Below, one piece after another: positions 48,853 through 57,400 of a DNA stretch of 58,149 bases; position 1 is the stretch's first letter, and each line of letters starts with the position of its first letter. The position numbers and the translations under genes are program-made. The notes below the pieces were generated by a model. The model saw only the letters and a list, made by a program, of their open reading frames with translations. It did no database searches and was not told the origin of the DNA. The DNA lies in assembly GCF_012910905.1 (NCBI RefSeq), contig NZ_WTVN01000032.1, positions 1 to 58,149 of the forward strand. The letters are read 5' to 3'. Source of the stretch: Aromatoleum toluvorans (lineage in GTDB: Bacteria > Pseudomonadota > Gammaproteobacteria > Burkholderiales > Rhodocyclaceae).

Positions 48853-51588
48853 ATGACAAACCGCTCGACCGTTGAACGCACAGGGACTCCTCCGTCTTTT
48901 CATTGGCATACGCTCCCCGCGGAGCGGGTCGCGGAAGCGTTGCAATCCCCGACGAGCGGCCTGACCGCGGCGGAAGCTGCGCGCCGCCTCGCGCAGTACG
49001 GTCCGAACCGGCTGGCCCCGCCCAAGCGGCGCGGTCCCCTGCTGCGCCTGCTCCTGCAGTTCCACAACATCCTGCTGTACGTGATGATGGCGGCCGCCCT
49101 CATCACGGCCCTGCTCGGGCACTGGATCGACACGGGCGTTCTGATGTCGGCCGTGGTCATCAACGCAATCATCGGTTTCATCCAGGAAGGCAAGGCCCAG
49201 TCCGCGCTCGACGCCATCCGCGCGATGCTGTCGCAGCACGCCACGGTGATCCGCGACGGACAGCGACAGGAAATCGAAGCGGCCAATCTGGTGCCCGGCG
49301 ATGTGGTGGTGCTCGCCTCCGGTGACCGCGTCCCGGCCGATCTGCGACTGGTCTCGGTGAAGGAGCTCCGCATCGAGGAGGCCGCCCTGACCGGGGAGTC
49401 GCTCCCGGTGGAAAAATCCGACGCTGCAGTGTCCGCCGACGCTCCGCTCGGCGACCGCTACGGCATGGCCTACTCCGGCACGGTAGTGGTCTACGGGCAG
49501 GCGACCGGCATCGTGGTCACGACCGGCGCGGCGACCGAGCTGGGCCGGATCAACCAGATGCTGTCCGACATCCGCAACCTGACGACCCCCCTGCTGCGCA
49601 AGGTGGACCGCTTCGGCCGGGTGCTGGCCCTGGCGATCGTGGCCATGTCGGCCGTGACCTTCATGCTCGGCGTCTGGTGGCGCGGGCATCCGGCGGCGGA
49701 GATGTTCATGATGGTCGTGGCGCTCGCGGCCTCGGCGATCCCCGAAGGGCTGCCGGCGATCATGACCGTCACGCTGGCGCTGGGCGTGCAGCGCATGGCC
49801 CGCCGCAATGCCATCGTCCGCCGCCTGCCCGCGGTGGAGGCGCTGGGTTCGGTGACGGTGATCTGCTCGGACAAGACCGGCACCCTGACCCGCAACGAGA
49901 TGACCGTCCAGCGCGTGGTCTGTGCCGGACACGTGTTCGACGTCGGCGGCGTGGGCTATGCGCCGGTGGGCGACCTGAGCATCGACGGCCGCATCATCGA
50001 CGTCGAGCACTACCCCGCGCTGGCGATGGCGATCCGCACCGGCGTCCTGTGCAACGATGCCCGCCTGTGCGAGGAAGACGACCTGTGGCGGGTGGAGGGT
50101 GACCCCACCGAAGGCGCCCTGCTGGTGCTCGGAGCGAAAGGCGGTTTCACCCAGCACGCAGGCCACGCAGCCTGGCCGCGGCTGGATGCCATTCCCTTCG
50201 AATCGCAGCACCGTTTCATGGCCACCTATCACCGCGACAGTGACGACGAGCCGTGGATCTTCGTCAAGGGCGCGCCGGAAGCCATCCTCGACATGTGCGC
50301 CTCGCAGCTCGCTCACGACGGCGAACTGCCGCTGGACGTCGATTACTGGCGGCGCATGGCCACCGACACGGCGGCCCAGGGGCTGCGCATGCTGGCCCTC
50401 GCCTGCAAGCGTGCCGGCCCGCTGGAAGCCCGCCTGGGTTTCGACGACACGAGATCGGGCTACATGCTGCTCGCCCTGGTCGGCATCATCGACCCGCCGC
50501 GCGAAGAGGCGGTGCGGGCGGTGGGCGAGTGCCACCATGCCGGCATCCGCGTCAAGATGATTACCGGCGATCACGCCGAAACGGCGCGCGCCATCGGTGC
50601 GCAGCTCGCCATCGGCGTCGGCAAGCCCGCCATAACGGGCGCCGAGGTGGCGATGATGGACGATGCCGCCCTGCGCCGCGTGGCACTCGAAGTGGACGTG
50701 TTCGCGCGCGCCAGCCCCGAACACAAGCTGCGCCTCGTGCAGGCGCTGCAGGACGACGGGCAGGTGGTGGCCATGACGGGGGACGGCGTGAACGACGCTC
50801 CCGCCCTGAAGCGCGCCGATGTCGGCGTCGCGATGGGCAGGAAGGGGACCGAGGCCGCCAAGGAAGCCGCGGACATGGTGCTGGCCGACGACAACTTCGC
50901 CACCATCGCCGCTGCGGTGCGCGAAGGCCGGGCGGTCTACGACAATCTGAAGAAGTTCATCCTCTTCATGCTGCCGACCAACGGTGGCGAGGCGCTGGTC
51001 GTGATCGCCGCCATCCTGTTCGAACTGGCCCTGCCGCTCACCCCCGCACAAGTGCTGTGGATCAACATGGTCACGTCCAGCACGCTCGGCCTCGCCCTCG
51101 CCTTCGAGCCCGCCGAGCACGGAATCATGAGCCGCCGGCCGCGGCCGCCAGGCGAGGCGCTGCTGTCGGGCTTTTTCGTCTGGCGGGTGCTGATGGTCTC
51201 GGTGCTGATGATGACCGGCGCGCTGGGACTCTTCCTGTGGGAGCTGAACGACGGGACGAGCCTCGAGACGGCGCGCACGATGGCCGTCAACGCGGTGGTG
51301 GCGGCGGAAATGTTCTACCTGATCAACAGCCGCTTCATCCTCGCCACGGTCGTCAGCCTCGACGGCCTGACCGGCAACCGCTACGTGCTGCTGGCGATCG
51401 CCGCGTGCGTTCCGCTCCAGATCGCCTACACCCACCTGCCGGCCATGCAGGCCATCTTCGGGTCGACCGACCTGACGCCGGTGGAATGGGGCAAGGTACT
51501 GGCGGCCGGCATGCTGGTGTTCAGTGTGGCCGAGCTGGAGAAATTCGTCATCCGCCGCACCCGGCTGGCTGGCCGCCTGAACGGTTAG
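48853..51588 (+). CDS. P2A-type cation-transporting ATPase
   Basis: 911 aa, about ten membrane helices. N-terminal cation ATPase domain (HWHTLPAERVAEAL), TGES actuator loop (EAALTGESLPVEK), the metal-site helix with PEGLPA, the phosphorylation motif DKTGTLTRNE, KGAPE in the nucleotide domain, and TGDGVNDAPALK near the hinge. The PEGLP and later helix content correspond to Ca2+/Mn2+-type P2A pumps rather than Cu/Cd P1B. It lies between torS and torR on the plus strand, without an obvious link to TMAO respiration; 125 bp separate it from torS. Confidence 0.9.
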   Translation: MTNRSTVERTGTPPSFHWHTLPAERVAEALQSPTSGLTAAEAARRLAQYGPNRLAPPKRRGPLLRLLLQFHNILLYVMMAAALITALLGHWIDTGVLMSAVVINAIIGFIQEGKAQSALDAIRAMLSQHATVIRDGQRQEIEAANLVPGDVVVLASGDRVPADLRLVSVKELRIEEAALTGESLPVEKSDAAVSADAPLGDRYGMAYSGTVVVYGQATGIVVTTGAATELGRINQMLSDIRNLTTPLLRKVDRFGRVLALAIVAMSAVTFMLGVWWRGHPAAEMFMMVVALAASAIPEGLPAIMTVTLALGVQRMARRNAIVRRLPAVEALGSVTVICSDKTGTLTRNEMTVQRVVCAGHVFDVGGVGYAPVGDLSIDGRIIDVEHYPALAMAIRTGVLCNDARLCEEDDLWRVEGDPTEGALLVLGAKGGFTQHAGHAAWPRLDAIPFESQHRFMATYHRDSDDEPWIFVKGAPEAILDMCASQLAHDGELPLDVDYWRRMATDTAAQGLRMLALACKRAGPLEARLGFDDTRSGYMLLALVGIIDPPREEAVRAVGECHHAGIRVKMITGDHAETARAIGAQLAIGVGKPAITGAEVAMMDDAALRRVALEVDVFARASPEHKLRLVQALQDDGQVVAMTGDGVNDAPALKRADVGVAMGRKGTEAAKEAADMVLADDNFATIAAAVREGRAVYDNLKKFILFMLPTNGGEALVVIAAILFELALPLTPAQVLWINMVTSSTLGLALAFEPAEHGIMSRRPRPPGEALLSGFFVWRVLMVSVLMMTGALGLFLWELNDGTSLETARTMAVNAVVAAEMFYLINSRFILATVVSLDGLTGNRYVLLAIAACVPLQIAYTHLPAMQAIFGSTDLTPVEWGKVLAAGMLVFSVAELEKFVIRRTRLAGRLNG

Positions 51589-51589
51589 A

Positions 51590-51604
51590 GGCCGGTTGCC
51601 GGCC
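51590..51604. terminator. Hairpin between convergent ATPase and torR
   Basis: GGCCGG-TTG-CCGGCC, a perfect 6-bp stem with 3-nt loop, occupies the 27-bp gap between the convergent stops. It lacks a T-run but is well placed to separate the two transcripts. Confidence 0.5.
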
Positions 51605-51615
51605 GCCCGGGGGCG

Positions 51616-52335
51616 CTACAGCGCGGTGACCTCGGCGGCGAGCAGGTAGCCCTCGCCGCGCACCGTCACGATCAGTTCGGGCTTCTTCGGGTCATCCTCG
51701 AGCTTCTCGCGCAGGCGGGAAATCAGCACGTCGATCGTACGGTCGTTGGGGTCCCATGCGCGGTGGCTGATGGCCTGCATCAGCCGGTCGCGGCTCAACA
51801 CCACGCCCGGCCGCCGGACGAGGCTCGCGAGCAGTTCGAACTCCCCGCGCGTCAGCGTCTCGCGGCTGCCGTCGCTGCCGACCAGGCGCCGATGGCCGAT
51901 CTCCAGCGTCCAGCGGCCGAAGCGATAGGCGTTGCGCTCCTGCGCCGCGGGACGGTTGCGGTTGCCGCGCAGCACGATCTTCACGCGCGCGAGCAGCTCG
52001 CGCGAGTTGAAGGGCTTGGTCACGTAGTCGTCGGCGCCCGACTCCAGCCCCACGATCTTGTCGATGTCGTCGCTGCGTCCCGTGACCAGGATGATCCCGA
52101 GGCGCTCGTCGTGGGCGCGCAGCTCCCGCGCCAGCTCCAGCCCGTCCTTGCCCGGCAGCCCGATATCGAGCAGCACGACGTCGACGGGCTCCGCGTGAAG
52201 GATGCGCCACATCCCCTCCCCGTTCGTCGCGGCCAGCACTTCATAACCCTCGTTGGAAAAGTACGCATCGAGGCGCGTGCTGGTGACCGGATCGTCATCG
52301 ACAACGAGCAGTCTGGCGGGTCGGTTTTCGATCAA
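51616..52335 (-). CDS. torR: TorR-like OmpR-family response regulator
   Basis: About 239 aa: receiver (LLVVDDDPVTSTRLDAYFSNEGYEV, phospho-acceptor Asp in VVLLDIGLPGKDG, Lys in YVTKPFNSRELLARVK) and an OmpR-type winged HTH (LTRGEFELLASLVRRPGVVLSRDRLMQAI...RTIDVLISRLREKL). IILVTGRSDDIDKIVGLESGADDYVTKP is nearly identical to my memory of E. coli TorR. It would bind the tor boxes before torA. The start is uncertain: no good ATG precedes the receiver, so a TTG at 52335 is proposed; an ATG at 52479 would add 48 unrelated residues. It is separated from torS by the P-type ATPase. Confidence 0.87.
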   Translation of the reverse strand: MIENRPARLLVVDDDPVTSTRLDAYFSNEGYEVLAATNGEGMWRILHAEPVDVVLLDIGLPGKDGLELARELRAHDERLGIILVTGRSDDIDKIVGLESGADDYVTKPFNSRELLARVKIVLRGNRNRPAAQERNAYRFGRWTLEIGHRRLVGSDGSRETLTRGEFELLASLVRRPGVVLSRDRLMQAISHRAWDPNDRTIDVLISRLREKLEDDPKKPELIVTVRGEGYLLAAEVTAL

Positions 52336-52519
52336 GGCGGACTGGCGGGAACGGTCGGGGACAGGACGGCAATTATATCGGGATTCGCCCCCGTGACGTC
52401 CGGGGACGCAGGCGGCCCGCGCCCGCCCGGGCTCAAGAAGCGAAGATTTGCGAACTCCGGTGGCCGGCCGTCGATCCAAGAAGGTGGAGTTTCTTCCTCC
52501 GAAAGCAGGGGACGCTCGA

Positions 52520-52936
52520 ATGACGATGCTGAAGCTTTCCTCCCCCTTGCGTGATTCGATCCTCGCGGCTGCGCAGGCGGGCTACCCGAATGAGGTGTGC
52601 GGGCTGCTGCTGGGACAGCAGGACGGCGACGTGATCACCGTGTGCGCCGTGCATCCCGTGCGCAACGTGCATCCGGACCGCACCGCCGATCGCTTCCTGA
52701 TCGAGCCGCAGGATTACCTCGACGCCGAATATGCCGCCGCCGCCGGCGGCGTGCAGGTGGTGGGCGTGTGGCATTCCCACCCCGACCACCCGGCGAGACC
52801 CTCGGCAACCGACCGCGAATTCGCCTGGGGCGGCTGGTCGTATCCGATCGTGTCCGTGAAGGCCGGCGTCGCCACCGAGCTGCGTTCGTGGCGGCTCGAC
52901 GGCGAAGCGTTCGGCGAAGAGGAGGTGCTGTCATGA
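52520..52936 (+). CDS. mec: JAMM/MPN metallopeptidase, Mec-like
   Basis: 138 aa. The JAMM zinc-peptidase signature is complete: Glu25 in NEVCGLLLG, then H85-S-H87 followed by seven residues, Ser95 and Asp98 (HSHPDHPARPSATD). Mycobacterium Mec+ (Rv1334) of this family cleaves cysteine from the CysO-cysteine adduct. Its stop overlaps the start of the CysO-fusion gene by 4 bp (ATGA), and cysM follows, so the same function is likely. An extra role in cutting the fusion protein after its internal Gly-Gly is possible but unproven. It is cytoplasmic. Confidence 0.87.
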   Translation: MTMLKLSSPLRDSILAAAQAGYPNEVCGLLLGQQDGDVITVCAVHPVRNVHPDRTADRFLIEPQDYLDAEYAAAAGGVQVVGVWHSHPDHPARPSATDREFAWGGWSYPIVSVKAGVATELRSWRLDGEAFGEEEVLS

Positions 52937-54384
52937 GCCGGGTCATCGTTCGCATTCCGACCCCGCTGCGCCCATATACCGGCGGGGCCGACGAAGTCGA
53001 GATCGAGGCCGCCACCGTCGGCGAAGCGCTCCGCTCGCTGGGCGGCCGCCACGAGGGCCTGCTGGCGCGGGTGTGCGCGGCGGATGGCAGCCTGCGTCCG
53101 TTCGTGAACGTCTATCTCGGCGCCGAAAACGTGCGCGATCTGGGCGGGCTCGACGCCCCCCTGCCCCGCGACGGTGCGGTGCTCGCGATCGTCCCGGCGG
53201 TGGCGGGCGGCGCCGGCAGCGCGCGTGAACGCCGGCTTGCCGAGCTGAAGGCCAGCGTACCCGAAGTCAGCCCGGGCGAAGCGCTCGCGCGGCAGGCGCA
53301 GGGTGCCGCGCTGATCGACGTGCGCGAGGCGGACGAGATCGCCCAGGGCAGCCCGCGCGGCGCATTCCGGCTTGGTCGCGGCTTTCTCGAACTGCGCATC
53401 GAAGAGGCCATTCCCGACACCGACCGGGCGATCCTCGTCATGTGCGGGGGCGGAACGCGCTCGCTGTTTGCCGCCGAAGGGCTGCAACGGCTCGGCTACC
53501 GCAACGTCGCCTCGGTCATGGGCGGCTTCTCGCGCTGGAAGGCTGAGGGCCTGCCGTTCGAGACGCCGCGCGGCCTCGATCCGCATGCGCGCGAGCGCTA
53601 CGCGCGCCACCTGACGATGCCCGAGGTCGGCGAAGCCGGCCAGCGGCGCCTGCTCGACAGCCGCGTGCTGCTGATCGGCGCCGGCGGGCTCGGCTCTCCG
53701 GCCGGGCTGTATCTGGCCGCGGCCGGCGTCGGCACGCTGGGCATCGTCGATCACGACGTCGTGGACCGCTCCAACCTGCAGCGCCAGGTCCTGCACAACG
53801 ACGAGCGCATCGGCCAGCCCAAGGTCGAGTCGGCGCGCCGCACGCTGCAGGGCCTCAACCCCTCGGTGAAGATCGAGACCTTTGCGGAGCGCCTGAGCTC
53901 GGCGAACGTGGAACGCATCCTCGCCGGCTACGACGTGGTGGTCGACGGTTCCGACAACTTCCCGACCCGCTATCTCGTCAACGATGCCTGCGTGCATCTG
54001 CAGATCCCCTGCGTGCACGGCTCGGTGTACCGCTTCGAGGGCCAGGTCTCGGTGTTCTGGCCGCAGTGCCCGCAGCGCCGCGGCCCGTGCTACCGCTGCC
54101 TATATCCCGAGCCGCCGCCCGCCGAATTCGCGCCCTCGTGCGCCGACGCCGGGGTGCTCGGCGTGTTGCCGGGCGTGGTCGGACTGCTCGAGGCGGTGGA
54201 AACGGTCAAGCTGCTGTTGGGCCTGGGCGACCCGCTGGTCGGCCGCCTGCTGCATTACGACGCCCTGCACGCGCGCTTCGACGAATACCACCTGGTGGCG
54301 AACCCCGACTGCGCCGTGTGCGCGGAAGGACGCCCGTTCCCGGGCTATGTCGATTACGAAGCGTTCTGCGCGACGGCGGCCTGA
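52933..54384 (+). CDS. CysO sulphur-carrier / rhodanese / E1-like (MoeZ-type) fusion protein
   Basis: 483 aa with three domains. Residues 1-93 are a ubiquitin-like CysO/ThiS domain (VRIPTPLRPYTGG..., ending PAVAGG at 88-93, the same length and ending as mycobacterial CysO). Residues 94-215 are a rhodanese with active Cys171 in VMCGGGTRS. Residues 216-483 are a ThiF/MoeB adenylyl-transferase (GAGGLGS 249-255, NLQRQ, DNFPTRYLVND, CYRC and CAVC zinc cysteines, CADAGVLG). In the usual pathway these are separate proteins (CysO, and MoeZ with E1 before rhodanese). The carrier Gly-Gly is internal here, so processing or an intramolecular mechanism is needed. It lies between the JAMM peptidase and cysM. 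Confidence 0.88.
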   Translation: MSRVIVRIPTPLRPYTGGADEVEIEAATVGEALRSLGGRHEGLLARVCAADGSLRPFVNVYLGAENVRDLGGLDAPLPRDGAVLAIVPAVAGGAGSARERRLAELKASVPEVSPGEALARQAQGAALIDVREADEIAQGSPRGAFRLGRGFLELRIEEAIPDTDRAILVMCGGGTRSLFAAEGLQRLGYRNVASVMGGFSRWKAEGLPFETPRGLDPHARERYARHLTMPEVGEAGQRRLLDSRVLLIGAGGLGSPAGLYLAAAGVGTLGIVDHDVVDRSNLQRQVLHNDERIGQPKVESARRTLQGLNPSVKIETFAERLSSANVERILAGYDVVVDGSDNFPTRYLVNDACVHLQIPCVHGSVYRFEGQVSVFWPQCPQRRGPCYRCLYPEPPPAEFAPSCADAGVLGVLPGVVGLLEAVETVKLLLGLGDPLVGRLLHYDALHARFDEYHLVANPDCAVCAEGRPFPGYVDYEAFCATAA

Positions 54385-54407
54385 AGACGCCGCGACGGAA
54401 GACGGTC

Positions 54408-55334
54408 ATGGCAGCCATCCCCGTGCGTGAATCCCCCCTGCTCGCCCGCGTCGGACACGTCCCGCTGGTCGAGGTCGGCAGCGCCTGCGAACTGGCGGGA
54501 TGCCGCGTGTTCGCGACGCTGGAAGGCGTGAATCCCGGCGGATCGATCAAGGACCGGCCGGTCGTGCGCATGCTGATGAAGGCCTTGCAGACCGGCCACC
54601 TCGACGGCGAACGGCGGCTGCTCGATTCGTCGTCGGGCAACGCCGGGATCTCGTATGCGCTGTACGGGGCCGCCCTGGGGGTGCCGGTAACGCTGGTCGT
54701 GCCCGGCAATGCCAGCCGCGAACGGCTGGACCGCATCCGCGCGAGCGGCGCCGAACTGATCCTCACCGACCCGCTCGAAGGTTACGACTTCGCCGTCGCC
54801 GAGGCACGCCGCCTCGCGAGCGAACAGCCCGAACGCTACTGGTACTGCGACCAGTACTCGAACGAGGAAAACTGGCGCGCGCATTACGACACCACCGGCG
54901 TCGAGCTGCTGCGCGGCATCATCGCCACGACCGGCCGGCCGCCGGACGTCTTCGTCGCGGGCATCGGCACCGGCGGCACGCTGACCGGGGTCGGGCGCCG
55001 GATGAAGGAGGCCTACCCGGCAACGCGGGTGGTCGCGGCCATTCCGGACGAATTCCCCGGCATCGAGGGTCTCAAGCCCCTCGGTCATCCGGGCGACATG
55101 GTGCCGGCGATCCTCGACGAAAGCCTGATCGACCGCCGCCTGCCGGTGCGCATGGAGGATGCGATTCCGATGTGCCGCAGGCTCGCCAGGGCGGGCCTGT
55201 TCGTCGGCCCGTCGGCCGGGGCCCTGGTCTACGCCGCGTGCCGCGTGGCGGCCGAGGACGATGTGCGGTGCATCGCGACGGTGCTGCCGGATACCGGCGA
55301 ACGTTACGTGTCTACAGGACTGTGGGCATCATGA
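54408..55334 (+). CDS. cysM: CysM-type cysteine synthase (CysO-thiocarboxylate dependent)
   Basis: 308 aa PLP beta-replacement enzyme. PLP Lys48 in NPGGSIKDRP, the substrate loop SSSGNAG, and the phosphate-binding GIGTGGTLTG; C-terminal GPSAGA. In Mycobacterium tuberculosis CysM uses O-phosphoserine and the thiocarboxylate of CysO to make a CysO-cysteine adduct, later cut by Mec+. With both partners directly upstream, the same route is inferred instead of the sulfide-dependent one. The start at 54408 lies 24 bp after the fusion gene stop. Confidence 0.88.
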   Translation: MAAIPVRESPLLARVGHVPLVEVGSACELAGCRVFATLEGVNPGGSIKDRPVVRMLMKALQTGHLDGERRLLDSSSGNAGISYALYGAALGVPVTLVVPGNASRERLDRIRASGAELILTDPLEGYDFAVAEARRLASEQPERYWYCDQYSNEENWRAHYDTTGVELLRGIIATTGRPPDVFVAGIGTGGTLTGVGRRMKEAYPATRVVAAIPDEFPGIEGLKPLGHPGDMVPAILDESLIDRRLPVRMEDAIPMCRRLARAGLFVGPSAGALVYAACRVAAEDDVRCIATVLPDTGERYVSTGLWAS

Positions 55335-55378
55335 GACAACGGGAGTGACAGGGAGCCAGGAATTCACGGAGGTTTGAA

Positions 55379-56038
55379 ATGGCATTGCGGCTAGGCGACG
55401 ACGCACCGGACTTCACGGCCGAAACGACCCAGGGAACGATCCGGTTCCATGAATGGATCGGGGATGGTTGGGCGATCCTGTTCTCGCATCCGAAAGATTT
55501 CACGCCCGTCTGCACCACCGAACTCGGTTACATGGCCGGGCTCAAGAAGGAGTTCGACAAACGCAACACCAAGATAATCGGCCTGAGCGTGGACAGCGTA
55601 GGCGACCACGAACGCTGGTCGAAGGACATCGAGGAAACACAGGGCCACAAGGTCAATTACCCGCTGATCGGCGACCCGGATCTGAAGGTGGCCAAGCTGT
55701 ACGACATGATCCACCCCAACGCCAGCGGCAGCGCGAAGGAACGCACGGCGCAGGACAACCTGACGGTGCGCTCGGTCTTCGTGATCGGCCCCGACAAGAA
55801 GGTCAAGCTGATGCTCACCTACCCGATGAGTACCGGCCGGAACTTCGACGAGGTCCTCCGCGTGCTCGACTCGATCCAGCTGACGGCAAAGCACAAGGTC
55901 GCGACGCCGGTGAACTGGAAGGCGGGCGAGGATGTGATCATCGTCCCCGCGGTCTCCGACGAAGAGGCGAAGACGCGCTTCCCGGGCGGCTGGAAGGCAC
56001 CGAAACCCTACCTGCGCATCGTGCCGCAGCCCAAGTAG
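55379..56038 (+). CDS. 1-Cys peroxiredoxin (Prx6 family)
   Basis: 219 aa. Peroxidatic Cys45 in FTPVCTTELG; the long C-terminal extension (KAGEDVIIVPAVSDEEAKTRFPGGWKAPKPYLRIVPQPK) is that of Prx6/AhpC-like 1-Cys enzymes and no resolving Cys is seen. It reduces peroxides in the cytoplasm using thiols. GGAGG stands before the ATG. It is 45 bp after cysM, and cotranscription is likely; the pairing of thiol synthesis and peroxide removal makes sense for oxidative stress. Confidence 0.92.
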   Translation: MALRLGDDAPDFTAETTQGTIRFHEWIGDGWAILFSHPKDFTPVCTTELGYMAGLKKEFDKRNTKIIGLSVDSVGDHERWSKDIEETQGHKVNYPLIGDPDLKVAKLYDMIHPNASGSAKERTAQDNLTVRSVFVIGPDKKVKLMLTYPMSTGRNFDEVLRVLDSIQLTAKHKVATPVNWKAGEDVIIVPAVSDEEAKTRFPGGWKAPKPYLRIVPQPK

Positions 56039-56150
56039 CCGTGCACGGATCGCTTGCGCAGGCGGACTGCCGGGTGTAAACCTCTTGCGACGAGAGGGGA
56101 TGCTGCTATACCGAAAACGATCCCCTTCCGACGCGAGAGAGGAGCAGAAC

Positions 56151-56591
56151 ATGTCCAAGCAGACCGTGGCGCAAGAGTCCCGAAGAGCGCCCCATAAGGA
56201 GCGCGCCTCCCAAGCGCAAGAGACCACCCCGTCGCCGATGACCGAGCTGGCCGCCGCCATGATGGGCGTGCCGTGGCTGAACCTGTGGGCGGACGCCTGG
56301 ACCGCGTGGCTGCAGCAGTGCGAAGCGAACATGTCGGCGTTGCAGCCCGGAGATGCCGAATCCGCGGACCGTCGCCAGAACGGTGCGTCCTGGATGCCGC
56401 AGTTCGAGTCGAAGGTCATCCCCTTCCGCCGCAGCGACGACAAGCCGGGCATCGAAGGCACGAAGCTGTCGATGCGTTTCCGCGTCCCATCGTTTCCGTG
56501 GATGGTGGGGAGCAACATCATCGCGATCGACACGGTGATGCCCCGCCCCATCGAGCCGTCCGACGAGAGGTTCCGCACGCCGGAGAAGTGA
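56151..56591 (+). CDS. Hypothetical protein with phasin-like helical segment
   Basis: 146 aa. AGAGGAG is well placed before the ATG at 56151. A Gln/Lys/Thr-rich leader is followed by an amphipathic helix (MTELAAAMMGVPWLNLWADAWTAWLQQCEANMSAL) rich in Trp, like the surface helix of polyhydroxyalkanoate-granule proteins, then a Pro/Arg-rich part with a hydrophobic patch (PSFPWMVGSNIIAIDTVMP). It has no signal peptide. The family is unknown to me; association with granules or membranes is only a suggestion. Confidence 0.55.
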   Translation: MSKQTVAQESRRAPHKERASQAQETTPSPMTELAAAMMGVPWLNLWADAWTAWLQQCEANMSALQPGDAESADRRQNGASWMPQFESKVIPFRRSDDKPGIEGTKLSMRFRVPSFPWMVGSNIIAIDTVMPRPIEPSDERFRTPEK

Positions 56592-56739
56592 CGGCGCACC
56601 GCAGGGCCGGGCGCGAAACGGGTCCCTACCACGGCGCCTTCCGCCGCAGGCCGCCTGCGCGGGCCCTTGCGGCATAGGGTATCATCATGGCATCCGCGAG
56701 CCCGCCCTCCCGGCGGGTTCCACTCGTTCGAGGGATGCG

Positions 56740-57363
56740 ATGATGGTCTGGTCATTTTTTTGCCGCTTTCCGGCAGTCCTCGCGCTGCTCGCCGCCATCG
56801 GCCTCGGCGGTTGCGGCTACAACGACTTCCAGCGGCTCGATGAACAGAGCAAGGCCGCCTGGGCGGAGGTGCTGAACCAGTACCAACGCCGCGCCGACCT
56901 CATTCCCAACCTCGTCGCCACCGTCAAGGGCGAAGCGAACTTCGAGCAGGAAACGCTCACGAAGGTGATCGAGGCGCGTGCCAGGGCGACCGCGATCCAG
57001 GTCACGCCCGCGATGCTCAACGACCCCCAGGCGATGGAGCGTTTCCAGCAGGCGCAGAGCCAGCTGGGCGGCGCCCTGTCGCGCCTGCTCGCCGTCGCCG
57101 AGAACTACCCCAGCCTGAAGGCCAACCAGGCGTTCCAGGATCTGCGCGTGCAGCTCGAAGGGACCGAGAACCGCATCACCGTCGCGCGCAACAGCTACAT
57201 CAAGTCCGTGCAGGAGTACAACATCCTCGCGCGCAGCTTCCCCACCAACCTGACCGCGATGGTGTTCAGTTACGCGCCCAAGGCGGGCTTCACGGTCGCG
57301 AACGAGCAGGAGATCTCGCGGCCGCCCTCCGTCGATTTCGGCGGCGGCGCAGGGAAGTACTGA
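56740..57363 (+). CDS. lemA: LemA family protein
   Basis: 207 aa. A hydrophobic N-terminus with a possible lipobox (LLAAIGLGGC) anchors it in the inner membrane. The signature YQRRADLIPNLVATVKGEANFEQETLTKVIEARARA and the later ENYPSLKANQAFQDLRVQLEGTENRITVARNSYIKSVQEYN and the closing FPTNLTAMVFSY match LemA. Its function is poorly known; the protein is regularly encoded next to a TPM-domain (YgcG) protein, as here. GAGGGATGCG precedes the tandem ATGs at 56740/56743. Confidence 0.9.
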   Translation: MMVWSFFCRFPAVLALLAAIGLGGCGYNDFQRLDEQSKAAWAEVLNQYQRRADLIPNLVATVKGEANFEQETLTKVIEARARATAIQVTPAMLNDPQAMERFQQAQSQLGGALSRLLAVAENYPSLKANQAFQDLRVQLEGTENRITVARNSYIKSVQEYNILARSFPTNLTAMVFSYAPKAGFTVANEQEISRPPSVDFGGGAGKY

Positions 57364-57400
57364 GACCATCCCCGCCCTGCTCCCGGCCTGCGACCGACCG

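Noticed and set aside
45666-48881. 1071-aa minus-strand ORF opposite torS
   Set aside because: An antisense frame kept open by high third-position GC; Arg/His/Asp-rich composition without domains, and fully overlaps a clear kinase.
48586-51435. 949-aa minus-strand ORF opposite the P-type ATPase
   Set aside because: Antisense shadow; His/Gln/Asp-rich nonsense sequence over a clear ATPase.
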